A stretch of DNA of 64,000 bases, taken from Artemia franciscana (taxonomy: Eukaryota > Arthropoda > Branchiopoda > Anostraca > Artemiidae). The position numbers were made by a program, and so were the translations under genes. Below the pieces are notes generated by a model. That model ran no database searches and was not told the origin of the DNA. It was given only the letters and a program-made list of their open reading frames with translations. This document shows positions 19,626 to 29,649 of the stretch, piece after piece. The DNA is taken from the NCBI RefSeq assembly GCF_032884065.1, contig NC_088867.1, positions 31,822,593 to 31,886,592 on the forward strand, written 5' to 3'. Numbering within the stretch: position 1 is the first letter of the stretch; the number at the start of each line of letters is the position of its first letter.

Positions 19626-21560
19626 TACAATACCTCATTTTTTGCAGTAAAAGTACAAGACATTACAATCTGAAGAGATTAATATACTCCATTGATTTTT
19701 TCGACCCGGTCGATATTTTCTACAAATAACAGTGATATTCCTTTGTTTAAGAGATAAATTAAAGAAATCCTTTTTAGTGAGTCTGAATTGTATTTTTCTT
19801 TTTTAGGGGGGAAGTAGGGATGGTAAATACTAACTTATTATAACCTCTTGGGGGTTTATTATTTATTAAGTTCTGTATTATTTTTAGTGTATTTTTGCCA
19901 CCCCCCTCGGACAATTTTTTTTATTCCTCGGGGTGGCAGTTAATACTGATGTTGTATTTTATTTTAATACATATCTTTCTCTCTCCCTCAATTCTTGTTT
20001 ACCTACTTGTATTGGAGGAAAGTACCGGCCCGTGCTACCGGGACTTCTAACTTGAAGTTACAATTTTCTAGCTGTGAATAAATTATCTCAGTATCGAGGA
20101 ATAAAGTATTTTGAAAAAAACAACAATACTATCGATAAGGTACCGGTTTCGCCTCAAATTCTTGAAACTTCTGGCACATCGAAGCGAATCAGAAATACAT
20201 TTCTATCACCGGAGACGCAAAGAAAGTCACTGGAAACTTGAAATCAAACCGGTAAATCACCAATGTTCTAATTCTTTTGACTTAATTTAAAAGTAAACCC
20301 ACTGGAGATAGTGCATTACATGAGGAAAATATCTCAGCAAATTAGCCTATTACGCAATGAGGAAAATTACAAGCTGCTTTCGTGGGTCAAAATAACGTAC
20401 AATTTATAAGGGAAACGCTCGAATTAATTTGTGCAATGATGTTAAACGGGACTTATCAGAAAGGTTTAATTTAAGAATGTGAATGGCGTCCATTATAATT
20501 CGTAGTTTGGCTCCATACACTGTGTCTGCTTAAACTAGTGGAAGAATTTCAGTTTGACCTCTTTTTGATGCCGTCAAAACAAAAACAAAAGAATCTTTCT
20601 CACTTTCCTTTGATATAAATTGAACTGAAAACGATACTTCAAGCAGAATTTAGAATTATCAAAATTGTCCGAATCATTTTCACTCCATGGGAAACAACTA
20701 TCATTTGAACAATAAATATTTCAAACTATCAATGTAATTATCAGATATAGGCATAAAACCTTTCGCTTTGGGTGCAATCTCTCTGCAGAAATTTTTTTAG
20801 CATTATATAGTGCTATCTAATGCTAAAAAAACCTCTCATTAGCCTAACTGATGATAGTCAGTTAGATTACCAACTGACACGCATACAAATAGTAAGGAAA
20901 TACTCGAAGGGGGCAGGAGCCAAACAGCATGAGTGCAACCTGATCTTAGATAGGTAAAAGCGAATATTTATGGCCATTGTTGAATACTTTAAAAAAAAAT
21001 TTTATGTGGATTCTCAGTCTCCCCACCCCCCCCCGGGTGAAGATATCTTTGAGGGTGGCTGTGACCCTCGAATCGCAAATTTTATAGCTATGCATTAAAA
21101 GAAAGATGAATATTAGCAAATGTGCAAAATACACATCTTTCAAGATGTTAATTCTGTTAAAGAGCCTATATTTCTTTATAGACTATTCTCGAATCTATCT
21201 ACCCAGGGAAGATATTAGTAATATCTAGTTTTGTTATCACGATTTTTTTTTCTCAACTGCAAAATTTAAGTTATTTTACATTTAATTGCTTCTTGAATAG
21301 ACTCCTATTTTTATCCGTGAGCTTTTCTGCACCAACGGAATAAAAAAAAACTTACGCGTGTGAAGTTAAGTTACAAATAAGCATCATATTAGTTCAGTGA
21401 AACTTAACGTTCAGATAAAAGCCTAAAGGCAGCAGTTGTAAAATAAAATTTCGTAAGAGGGACTAGGGAAGATCAGTATGGAGCTGAAGAAACTAAAACT
21501 CATAGCTCCAAAGTTTATAGTCCTAAATCCAAACGTTTTTTGGCAAATGACCCTTCTGAC
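19626..21560. other. R block unclassified region with paired hairpins
   Basis: No gene. A segment at 19900-20100 ending in AATAAA-type signals (GTGAATAAATTATC, GAGGAATAAAG) may be an element's 3' UTR. Two adjacent hairpins lie at 20794-20830 (TTTTTTTAGCATTA paired with TAATGCTAAAAAAA) and 20847-20868 (CTAACTGA paired with TCAGTTAG). Both recur in the second R copy near 37464-37540. Confidence 0.5.
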
Positions 21561-21736
21561 CAAGGGCATATCCAGGATTTTATTTCGGAGGATTTTTTTT
21601 TAGAGGGGGTTTACAAACGAGAAATTAAAAACCGCATCAAAAGTTTGTTTGTATAGATTTTTGTTACGTTTTTAGGATACAAAGACAAGACTACAGGAAA
21701 GGGTTGCACCCGAAAGCCCCACCCGGGACGGCCTTG
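21561..21736. mobile_element. MITE, 176 bp, with perfect 8-bp target duplication
   Basis: The left end is CAAGGGCATATCCAGG and the right end is the complement of CAAGGCCGTCCCGGG, imperfect terminal inverted repeats. CTTCTGAC flanks it on both sides (21553-21560 and 21737-21744), an exact 8-bp duplication as left by hAT-type transposases. No coding capacity. The second R copy has it at 38226-38400 with the same flanks. A relative without a clear right end starts at 59429 (CAAGGCCGTATCCAGG). Confidence 0.85.
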
Positions 21737-21744
21737 CTTCTGAC

Positions 21745-22170
21745 CAAAACCGTGTGTCACTTAATAATTAGGTCATTGATTTTACCTTTTTATGCAAATT
21801 CAGATTTTAAGACTTAACAAGAACAAATTAATTATTTACTAAAACGAATTTTTTATTAGTTCCAACTCCATTAAATTCCAATTTTGTTAGCGTTTTTTCT
21901 AGCTCACTTCTTTTTCCTGACTTCTTACTCTCCTGACCTTTTCCCCATTTCCTAAGGTTTTGTTAGTAGAGTATCTGCAAGAAGTCTTTGTAGCACTAAT
22001 TATTTTTGAATTTCTGCAACGCCTGCCAGGGGGTTTGATTTCCCAGAGAAAGGACAATTTTATATTAAGATAGTGAACTAGGAGAAGAGGGGGGCTCCTA
22101 AGATCAACTTGTTTGGAATCAACTGAAGCGATGCCATTTTAAACACACTATCTGGTAAAATAATATAGAA
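21745..22170. other. R block spacer before the LINE
   Basis: AT-rich, no recognisable gene or repeat end. Confidence 0.4.
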
Positions 22171-23946
22171 AGTTTATTTTGAATTTTTCCCACGCACAAA
22201 GATGCAGTTTATACGAATTGGCAGTCCCAGTTTCAGCATAAGGAGCTATTCACCACCAAGCTTCAACATGTTTCGGCAAAGAGTTGGTGCAGAATTGTCA
22301 AGGATGCTTTACCGTCGTCCAAGGGGACTTAAATTCCTACTCTACATACTGACGGGACTATAGAACATGATCCACAGGCATAGGCTGAAGCTCTTCCTAA
22401 AGCTTTTGCCCAATTCTCAAATCTGGACGAAGACGGCAGAGAAGTGCCAAGTTTATATGAACGAACCAATACTATCCTGGATCGTATGATTTTTTTTTGT
22501 TCCTACGATCCTTCGCATTTTGCAGCATCTTGATGTGACCAAAGCCACATATACCGCAACATACTAACTATTGTCCTCAAATTCTGCACAGCCAAACTAG
22601 CTGGGCCTTTGTCATTGCCTTTCCGGACTTGATTTCACTCCAGATATAAAAATATTATGAGATATTTAAACAGCAAATACCCAGGAATAAGCTAAATCAA
22701 GTTCTAGAAGCCAAGAACAATATTCAAAAAGCTAACCTGTATAAGTCTAGGCTAGCTATGCTTAATTAAAATGTAATTCTTATCTCGTAGGTTAATTTCC
22801 CTGGAAATATTCTGCCAGGCGCAAAGGATTAAAATCTCGGATTAAATGGATATGATCCTCATGTTTTTTTGTCAAATATTAGGGAAGCTTTTGATAAACA
22901 TGATTAGTTTCTCAGTTACTTGCAATTTATCATTCTAAAAAGCTTTCAATTCAGAATAACGGATGTGATTTTCAACGGCTCAGTAGAAATATTTCAACGC
23001 AGCCGTTAAACCGTTGTGACGCATAGACTTGAAGCAACAAGGGGATGAAATTTGTTGGTTCACGCAAAAACGGCTGTTTTTGTACATCAGTGGGAACCCA
23101 GGGTAATACCTACCCTAAAGCCGGATGACGATCCAACAAGCGTGAGTTCCTATAGGCCTATTAGCCTCCTTTCCTGCGTTGGCAAAGTCTATGAGACCGT
23201 CTTTAATAAAACATTTCAACAGTTCCTGGAATCAAACGACCTTCTAGGCGATCACCAATATGAATTCCGCCAGAAACGCTCCACATTAGACTGTCTAGTA
23301 GCCCAGCATCAGGAGTGGATCGACCTTCTGGCAATGGGGTGCGGCATTAGGCTATTGTCAATCAACATTGCTAAAGTTTTCGACAGAGTATGGCACCGTG
23401 GCCTGGTGCCATACTCTGTCTAAATCATACTGAATACTGAACATAGAAAATTATCCATGCGTACGGTGTGGATGTCTGTTAGAAATGACTGAGAGCTTTC
23501 TTTCTGATCAATCTCTGCGGGTTGCCCTCGACGGATTTATTCGCCACGAATTTTCAGTGAAAGCAGGGGCTCCCCAGGGCAGTGTCTAGGGATCTACGCT
23601 TTTCCCCATTAAGATAAACGACATGGGAGACAACTTTGCAAGCCCTGTGCATCACTTTGCCGAGGATACCACGACACACTCTGCCACCCAGAACACGAAG
23701 ACCCGACACAAGCCTCCATTTCCTTACAGAGGGATTATTTTAAAATCAAAAAGTGGTCTGAAGCATGGATGATCAGGTTCCATGCAACGAAAACAAAGGA
23801 GCTTCTTATTACCTGATCAAAAGTGCCACGTGAACAACCCATCCTCTTTTTCAAAACGAAACCATAAAGAGAGACGATGAGTTTCGTCCACTGGGGATTC
23901 ATTTTTCTGCCAATCTCTCTTGGAATAACCACCTTGATCAGGTGAG
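22171..23946 (+). pseudogene. LINE ORF2 remnant (Jockey/CR1-like reverse transcriptase)
   Basis: At 22190-22650 the reading is HKELFTTKLQHVSAKSW, AEALPKAFAQFSNLDEDGRE and, in another frame, HLDVTKATYT and KLAGPLSLPFRT: the region between endonuclease and reverse transcriptase with several stops and shifts. About 400 bp of unrelated sequence (22650-23060) follows. Then come YRPISLLSCVGKVYETVFNK, QYEFRQKRSTLDCL, LLSINIAKVFDRVWHRGLV and, past a frame change, FSVKAGAPQGSV and HHFAEDTTTHSA where FADDT is expected. It ends VHWGIHF-like at 23946, mid-protein, exactly where a TRIC exon fragment begins. No 3' UTR or A tail, so this edge is a rearrangement junction, not an insertion end. Confidence 0.85.
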
Positions 23947-24007
23947 GTAGTCTGTTTTCTTGTCAATCACAAACACAATAGCAGCAGCGATGCAAGCCTT
24001 CGTTGGG
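23947..24007 (-). pseudogene. TMEM38: TRIC/TMEM38 exon, truncated copy 5a
   Basis: On the minus strand the acceptor at 24008 opens PTKACIAAAIVFVIDKKTDY and then breaks at 23946 into LINE sequence. It is the natural downstream neighbour of the exon at 24591-24767 (intron 583 bp, phases match: two bases TT plus C give Phe). Lacking the second half and the donor, it cannot be used as an internal exon. The intact counterpart is 44119-44239. Confidence 0.9.
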
Positions 24008-24249
24008 CTAAAATTAGAAAATCATCAATTAATCCATACCGAAAGGAAGATACAAAAATACAAACGGCAGACACGAAAAAGAGACACTGAACAAAAGAAA
24101 CAGAGAAAAAAAAAGAACTAGCAAAAAAAAAAAAATCCATGTCATGTTTTTCAATAGCCAGATTATGAAAAGAATAATTATTTACACTCAATCAACTGAA
24201 GCAACAGCGAAAGAAATGTCCAGTTTTGAAATTTCCACCCTGCTAAGAT
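23947..24249. repeat. About 302-bp direct repeat, right copy
   Basis: Matches 13482-13782. The right boundary GCTAAGAT is shared; past it the two copies diverge completely (R block there, TRIC intron here). Confidence 0.9.
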
Positions 24250-24590
24250 GGTGAATATCAATAGCTAAAAATAATATTATTAATGAATCATAAGAACAAA
24301 ATTAAAGAAGCAACAAAAAGAAAATAAACAATTCAATCCAAGCCAAATTTTGAGGAGTCTCTTCGCCTCAGAGTCCTCATAAGCAGGAGAAATTATACTC
24401 CTTACGAATACAATTAATTATCACTTCCTCACAAATTGATTTTCGGGGAGGAAATCCACATAGATATGGGAATATAAAAGGGGCCAAATCAAACATTTTT
24501 AATACCCAAGACGAAGCAACCACAAACAAGACATGGGAAAATGCCACAAAAGAATTTTTTTATACATTTTCTTAATTTTGGAATACTTAC
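24250..24590. other. TRIC intron, short
   Basis: AT-rich intron between exon 5a and the exon at 24591-24767. Nothing else seen. Confidence 0.6.
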
Positions 24591-24767
24591 AATGTGGGTT
24601 GAAGCAATTCAATAGCACTGGGGGTCCACACGCCTCTGATGAGTCGCTCGGCAATTTTAATGAATCCACCGCCGTTTCCTTTGACAACTCCGATGACTAT
24701 CATTATCAACCAGGAGTTGGGGAACAATTTGGCAGCATGAGACACACCGTCATATACTTTCTTGGTT
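24591..24767 (-). CDS. TMEM38: TRIC/TMEM38 coding exon with the glycine motif
   Basis: A 177-bp minus-strand exon bounded by acceptor TTTCTCTTTTAG and donor GTAAGT. It reads TKKVYDGVSHAAKLFPNSW, LIMIVIGVVKGNGGGFIKIA and ERLIRGVWTPSAIELLQPT. Together with the preceding exon it completes the family's KEVxRxxKVxxGV motif, placed in known structures at the cytoplasmic lipid-binding pore region, and it carries the GxGGG turn of a pore-lining helix. The entering phase (one base A completing CGA, Arg) and leaving phase (TT) agree with both neighbours. No defects seen. Sequence identity to insect TRIC is high as I recall it. Confidence 0.95.
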
Positions 24768-25440
24768 CTAAAAGAGAAACGCTGCTAAAACAAAGCACAA
24801 AAAAAACTATTAAGAAAGAATGTTATTATCATGGCCGTACTCGCTTGGGGGAAAACCGAGCGGAATGACCCCCCCCCCCAGATGCTGTTTTAGGGGAGGG
24901 ACAGAGGAGGAGCTTGACCAAGACGCAGAGATTTTAGGGGTAGAAAATTTCAAATAAATAATTTAACGTTTATAATGTAATTTTGATATTTTATTTTTAT
25001 TAAAATACAGTAGAGGAACTGTTAATAAATGAAGATAATTAGTAAGAGATTAATCAATTAATAAAATTGAAACAGGTCAAAACCAAATAAATAAATAATA
25101 ATTATTAAAATAGTCAAATAATTTAAACAATCAATTTAACGATAAAGCATAATTTATTTAATAAATAGAAAATAATTATTATTAATAATGAAAATTTGGC
25201 CAACCGAACAAGAACAAGTGAACCTCGAAATTTCGGATCTTAGCCCTTCCTCTCCTCCCAACTGAATTTCTAGGCATAACCATGAATGAAACCTGCACAG
25301 AAGCGATCAAATTTTCACTTTTTTTAAAGGAATGTATCCCACCCCCACAAAACTTTTCCACTCCACATAAGATGGATTTTTTAGGTGAAAAAGTTTTTCA
25401 CCTAAGATGAATGTCGGCTTAGTTATGGAGTTTGAGAGTA
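24768..25440. other. TRIC intron, AT-rich
   Basis: Contains a C run at 24869-24878 and a very AT-rich part (24950-25200). No gene seen. Confidence 0.6.
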
Positions 25441-26790
25441 TTTTCGGCAGCAGCTTCAGAGACATGAGCTTCAACTCCTGGTTATACAGATGTTTTCACT
25501 TTTACCTTTAAAGAAAACCGCTTTCTGAATTATTTAAGCGCTACTTCACTTTAAGAAACTTGTCGGACCACTTCATTTTAAATAAGCACCTTTCATATAT
25601 TTCTGCGGGAAGTACATACGCCCCAACTTCTGTTTACACATGCTTTCATATTTACCTTTAAATACAACCGCTTCTCAGACCTTTAAGCACCACTTCACGT
25701 TATTCGCCTTTTCGGACCGTTGTACTTTAAATAAACAATTTCCAGACATTTCTTGGGGAGAGACGTGAGCTTCAACTCCTGGTTACACAAAGTTTATGCA
25801 AATACTTTCATTTTTACCTTTAAAGACAACCGCTTCTCAAGCCTTTAAGTACCGCTCCACTTTATGGGCTTTTTCGGATCGTTCTGACATTTCTGAGGGA
25901 ATGACAGGAGATCCAACTCCTGGTTAAGTTCAAGTTCTTTTATCCTTTGACTATACATATTTAAAACTATTCACATATTATCCCCGGCAAGGAAACTGGC
26001 TCGTAACCCGGGCGACAATACAAACGATATAAACAAACAAACCCAGAAGAAACAGATGTCATCACACTTCTCGCTCTATCCCTTCTCGCTCTATCCCACA
26101 CCAAAAAATAAATGCCAAAAAAACATTTATTAAAATTATTGTCATTATTTATCCGATAGCTAAACGGCCGGGAGCTACTCAAAAATTTATATTTACTAAT
26201 TAGCAGTGCTTTGATTTTAGTTTTTAATATTAATAGCGACAGCCATGGATCAAAAAAAGATTCATATGTGTTCCAATAATTTGTAATAATATTTTTAGGC
26301 GTTCGGAGACAATGAAAGGCACGGGAAGCTTACTTAAAGGACAACGAGTATTATATGGTCGGACTGAGGGAGGGTCTGGAAAAAATGATTTAAAGCAATC
26401 TGGTAGCAGATCCTTTAGATAACGGACACAAAAACGTATACATTGAAAAGCTAAAATTTGTCTAACCGGAATGATATTAAAATAACTGTAAAGACTCTTA
26501 GCTGGAAATTTACCAGGAAGAGAAACTGGGGAATAAAATAACATCTTAAGGATTCTCATTGCTTTATTTTGTAACGTTATGCAACGCTTCGATTTTTACC
26601 TTTAACAAAAACCGCTTCTCAGACTTTTAAGCGCCATTTCGGACGACTTTAATTTAAACAAACACTTGTCAGACATTTCTAGGGGAGGGACGGGAGCTTC
26701 AACTCTTGGTTACGCATATGCTTTCATTTTTACTTTTAAAGAGATCCGCTTTTCGGATATGCAAGTGTTGCTTCACTTTAAGCGCCTTTA
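25441..26790. repeat. Minisatellite of about 140-155 bp units, split by a LINE fragment
   Basis: The phrase CTTCAACTCCTGGTTA recurs in variant form near 25469, 25622, 25770, 25911 and 26697. Each is followed by a TTTCATTTTTACCTTTAAAG-like segment and an ACCGCTTCTCA segment. The array stops near 25930 and resumes near 26582; between lies a LINE fragment on the minus strand. Confidence 0.8.
25975..26580 (-). pseudogene. LINE C-terminal remnant inside the minisatellite
   Basis: On the minus strand ITLQNKAMRILKMLFYSPVS opens a frame that continues IIPVRQILAFQCIRF and PPSVRPYNTRCPLSKL. The QNKAxRI...YNTR order is the conserved C-terminal region of Jockey/CR1-like LINE proteins. After a shift near 26280 an alternative frame continues (WNTYESFFDPW). 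It lacks the reverse transcriptase and is 5'-truncated at the array edge, as LINE insertions commonly are. It lies in a TRIC intron in the sense orientation. Confidence 0.7.
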
Positions 26791-27092
26791 AACTTTCAAT
26801 TTAAATTGCTTGGAAATTTTACAGCTACTTTGAAAGCATTTACCGACTACTACGTTTCAATAGGGCTTTATGTTACAACCCTCTCTACGGCAAAATTATG
26901 TTAATAAAAAGATGCCAAGGTAAAATAAAGTTGATAACTTCAACTTTATTGCTGTTTTGAAAATCTCACATATCTGTGGGAATTGGCCTTGAAATTAATA
27001 GCTTTTATAGTGAGGATACAGAAGTCGCCATGTTTTGATGTATACGTTAATCATTATCGTTAACTTGAATCATTAGCAGAAAGACATCTTAC
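26791..27092. other. TRIC intron remainder
   Basis: AT-rich, nothing recognisable. Confidence 0.5.
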
Positions 27093-27188
27093 CGATAAAC
27101 TTCTTTCAATGCAGCAATAAGGATTTTCACAGGTAAAAACTTGGCAAATTTGTATCCAATATCAAACGGTGAATAAAAAATAACATAC
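27093..27188 (-). CDS. TMEM38: TRIC/TMEM38 coding exon with KEV motif
   Basis: A 96-bp minus-strand exon between acceptor TTCTGTTTTTTAG and donor GTAAGA. It reads YVIFYSPFDIGYKFAKFLPV then KILIAALKEVYR. The first base (G) completes the Trp codon begun in the previous exon, and the last two bases (CG) start the Arg codon finished in the next. The YSPFD loop and the KEV motif are hallmarks of TRIC channels; the Lys/Arg of this motif contact phosphoinositide in solved nematode structures. Intact. It is shorter than any frame-length cut-off would find, but its phase and motif make it secure. Confidence 0.93.
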
Positions 27189-29492
27189 CTAAAAAACAGA
27201 AACGGTTTATTCAGTTATCATAATAAAACTGCAGCAAAAGACTTGTAAAAATACAATAAACATGAAAGAGTAAAGAAAGTACTGAGCAATAAAACTTATA
27301 AAAATGACAGCCTATCCTGGTAAAAAAAAAGTAATCAGATTAACGTCGCTTCTTGACTACTAAGGTCCCTGTAGTGTGTTGCTAAAGCTGGATTCGGTCT
27401 CTGGGTCCCACATTACTAAGCCAAGGTGAAACCCACTGTATCAACACAGGACAAGGGCTATCACGGTGGATCGAATGAACCTGCCCTTTAGCCGTCTAAT
27501 AGCACCAGCACAAACAAAAGTCGAAGAAGGAAAATCGCACTTCTTATTTGCATAATTCACAAAAATATCTAGCATGAGAAAGTAAAATAACAAAGCTGTG
27601 AAACAAGCTATTATCTTTGTTAATTCGGACGGGTAATAAAAGATCCACAGTAATGCCATTCGTGGGTTTTATTTCCATCATTGAAACAAAATAGATACTC
27701 GTTTTGTTAAGAAGATCACCACGTGACACAGTGTCACACACGCTTCATAAAGAGCTTTTTCTCCTGCCGAGCAGAGAAAACTGGAAAAATCTATCAGACA
27801 AAACCAAAGACAGCAAGAAACGCTATTTGAGGGACCTGGATACGTCTTCCCCCCCCACCCCCACATTAATGATCATACAGTTCAAATCAACTTCTGGTAC
27901 AACTACCATAGATCCCGTAGGTAGAAAAGACCTCTGTGCATCCTATTTACAGGAAATCTGAATAATCACGAGTTTTTCGTTACCTATTTTGCAGTTTAGA
28001 AATGTACAGTCTTTAGACAAAAATATCAGAACTGACTCAGCGAAAGTATTCAAATCCTATTGATATATTCCGAGACGAAAAGTTTCGGAAATACCAATGG
28101 AACAACCTAACAAGAGGTATCAACAAAAACAACATAGTCAACTTGGAGTAAAAATGCATCTCCATTTGGCGGATTCTGCCAAACTGACAGTATGCTGATC
28201 TGCAGATCCTGTGGTCCCCGGTTTGCAAACTGCCAATATGAAATTGCTTAGCAAGTCTCCACTGAAATCGAACGTGCAGATAGGCATTGCTGATTTGCAG
28301 TCCGCCAAAAGAAGACATGCTTTAAAACTGCCTTATTAGGAGACTTATCTATCAGCATAACGTAGGTTCAAATCGCACGTTTCACTATTAGTTTTACTGC
28401 CTCATATGGAAAACCCTAAAAATATAGACCAATATCACAAAAAAACAGAGCATATTAGCCATTTTACGTCGAATTACTTTTAGGGGCCAATTTGAGTAAC
28501 TAGAAACTAAATTTGTTTTCTAGCAATCAGTTTTTGATACCCGATTGGAAAATCAAGGAAGATTTGACGCGATTTCCAGAGGAAGAAAAGGAGTCAAAGA
28601 CAAAAACTTTTCATTAGAAGGGGAATAAAACCGGAAAAAAATCAACTTAGTACACATTTTTAGGTCTTTTTTTAGGTACTTAAAGCGCTTTTGGATCTCG
28701 GAGGGTAGGGGGGAGATGGGTAAGTATATTTGATACTGGACCTCAAACTGTAACACGTGGAATTTTTATCCCCCCCCCACCACTTCATAGCTTCCCCTGA
28801 TTATAAACTTTATTCAGATATAAGAAATCCGACAAAATGCTTTCAATAAATCTCTTGCGTGTTAGCCGTATCTGACAAAAATGATCTGTATCTGTTCTCA
28901 AATGATCTAGTGTTAAAAAAAGGGACAGGACAAAATTTTTAAAAGTAAGAAATGCAGAAAATGGCAGATCTGATCATTAGAATGACCTACGAAATCTTTA
29001 ATAGTTCATACCAACCGCCATAGCAGTTCTACAGACCAGTCCAAGGAGATGAAAAGACCTCTTCATATACCTCCCTCCACAAGAAGATGACTGAAATCAA
29101 AAGAAAATTCTAAACTACTTTCAGCGAACAAAACAAAGTCACATTTCAAAGCGCTTTCATGGCTATATTAAATAGGATTACATTAATAATATAAGGCAAT
29201 AATTTCGTTGTTATTTCATTTTTGTTGTTATCCTTTTTTAGGAAAGGACTGGGTCTGTACATGATCCCTGAAAGAAAATTTCACAGGGAGGGGGGGGGGA
29301 GTGCTACCAGGAGCTTTATTTTTTACCAAAATTTCAACAGGAACATCCCTCATTTTCCCCATTTTTATACATTTTTCAAGTAGTTTCTTGTTTTCTGGGG
29401 GGGTAGGCATTGCAACCTCCACCCCTCTTCAAGGGTCAATGAAATCTGTATAATTACTAAGAAATTTTAGGTAAGTGGTAAAGCTTACGCAC
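27189..29492. other. TRIC intron, 2.3 kb
   Basis: I see no gene. Short open frames around 27440-27960 and 28037-28318 lack motifs. Homopolymer C or G runs are at 27850, 28770 and 29289. Confidence 0.5.
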
Positions 29493-29649
29493 CACACAGC
29501 TGTAGCAAGAAGAACGCTCTGAGTATTTTTCAAGGGGCTAAGCATTGGTTCGCCAAGCAACAAAGCTGCAATAAACCCTCCAGCATAGATGACAAGCATA
29601 GTAGAGACCCAGCAAGCCAATGGGTATTTCCTAGAAAACCCATGAGATC
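29493..29649 (-). CDS. TMEM38: TRIC/TMEM38 second coding exon
   Basis: A 157-bp minus-strand exon: acceptor CTTGCAG, donor GTGCGTAAG. It reads SHGFSRKYPLACWVSTMLVI then YAGGFIAALLLGEPMLSPL and KNTQSVLLATAVW. In the family this covers the end of the first loop and two membrane helices, and the internal GG in YAGGFI is conserved. The entering phase needs one base from a missing first coding exon, which should encode the start and first helix. I searched 29650-39019 by eye on this strand for the usual PYFDIAH segment and found none. The exon itself has no defects. Confidence 0.95.

Larger units (their letters stand above)
13785..22355 (+). repeat. R block, copy 1 (contains the Helitron)
   Basis: The same sequence minus the Helitron recurs in direct orientation at 32868-39019, and part is mirrored at 39120-43880. 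Copies differ by scattered SNPs and homopolymer lengths. Contents in order: 420 bp of unclassified AT-rich sequence, the Helitron, about 970 bp unclassified, a tandem-repeat-cored element, about 1.9 kb unclassified, a MITE, and the beginning of a LINE. Confidence 0.92.

Noticed and set aside
22171-23946. LTR retrotransposon or other capsid-bearing element
   Set aside because: The reverse transcriptase motifs are of non-LTR type (FDRVWHRGL, QGSVxGSTLF); no LTRs, gag, integrase or capsid signals were seen anywhere in the window.
24533-24868. 111-codon plus-strand frame
   Set aside because: It is the antisense shadow of the TRIC exon at 24591-24767.
28340-28385. GGTTCAAATCGCACG as a tRNA B box
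   Set aside because: No A box at the right distance and no acceptor stem pairing.
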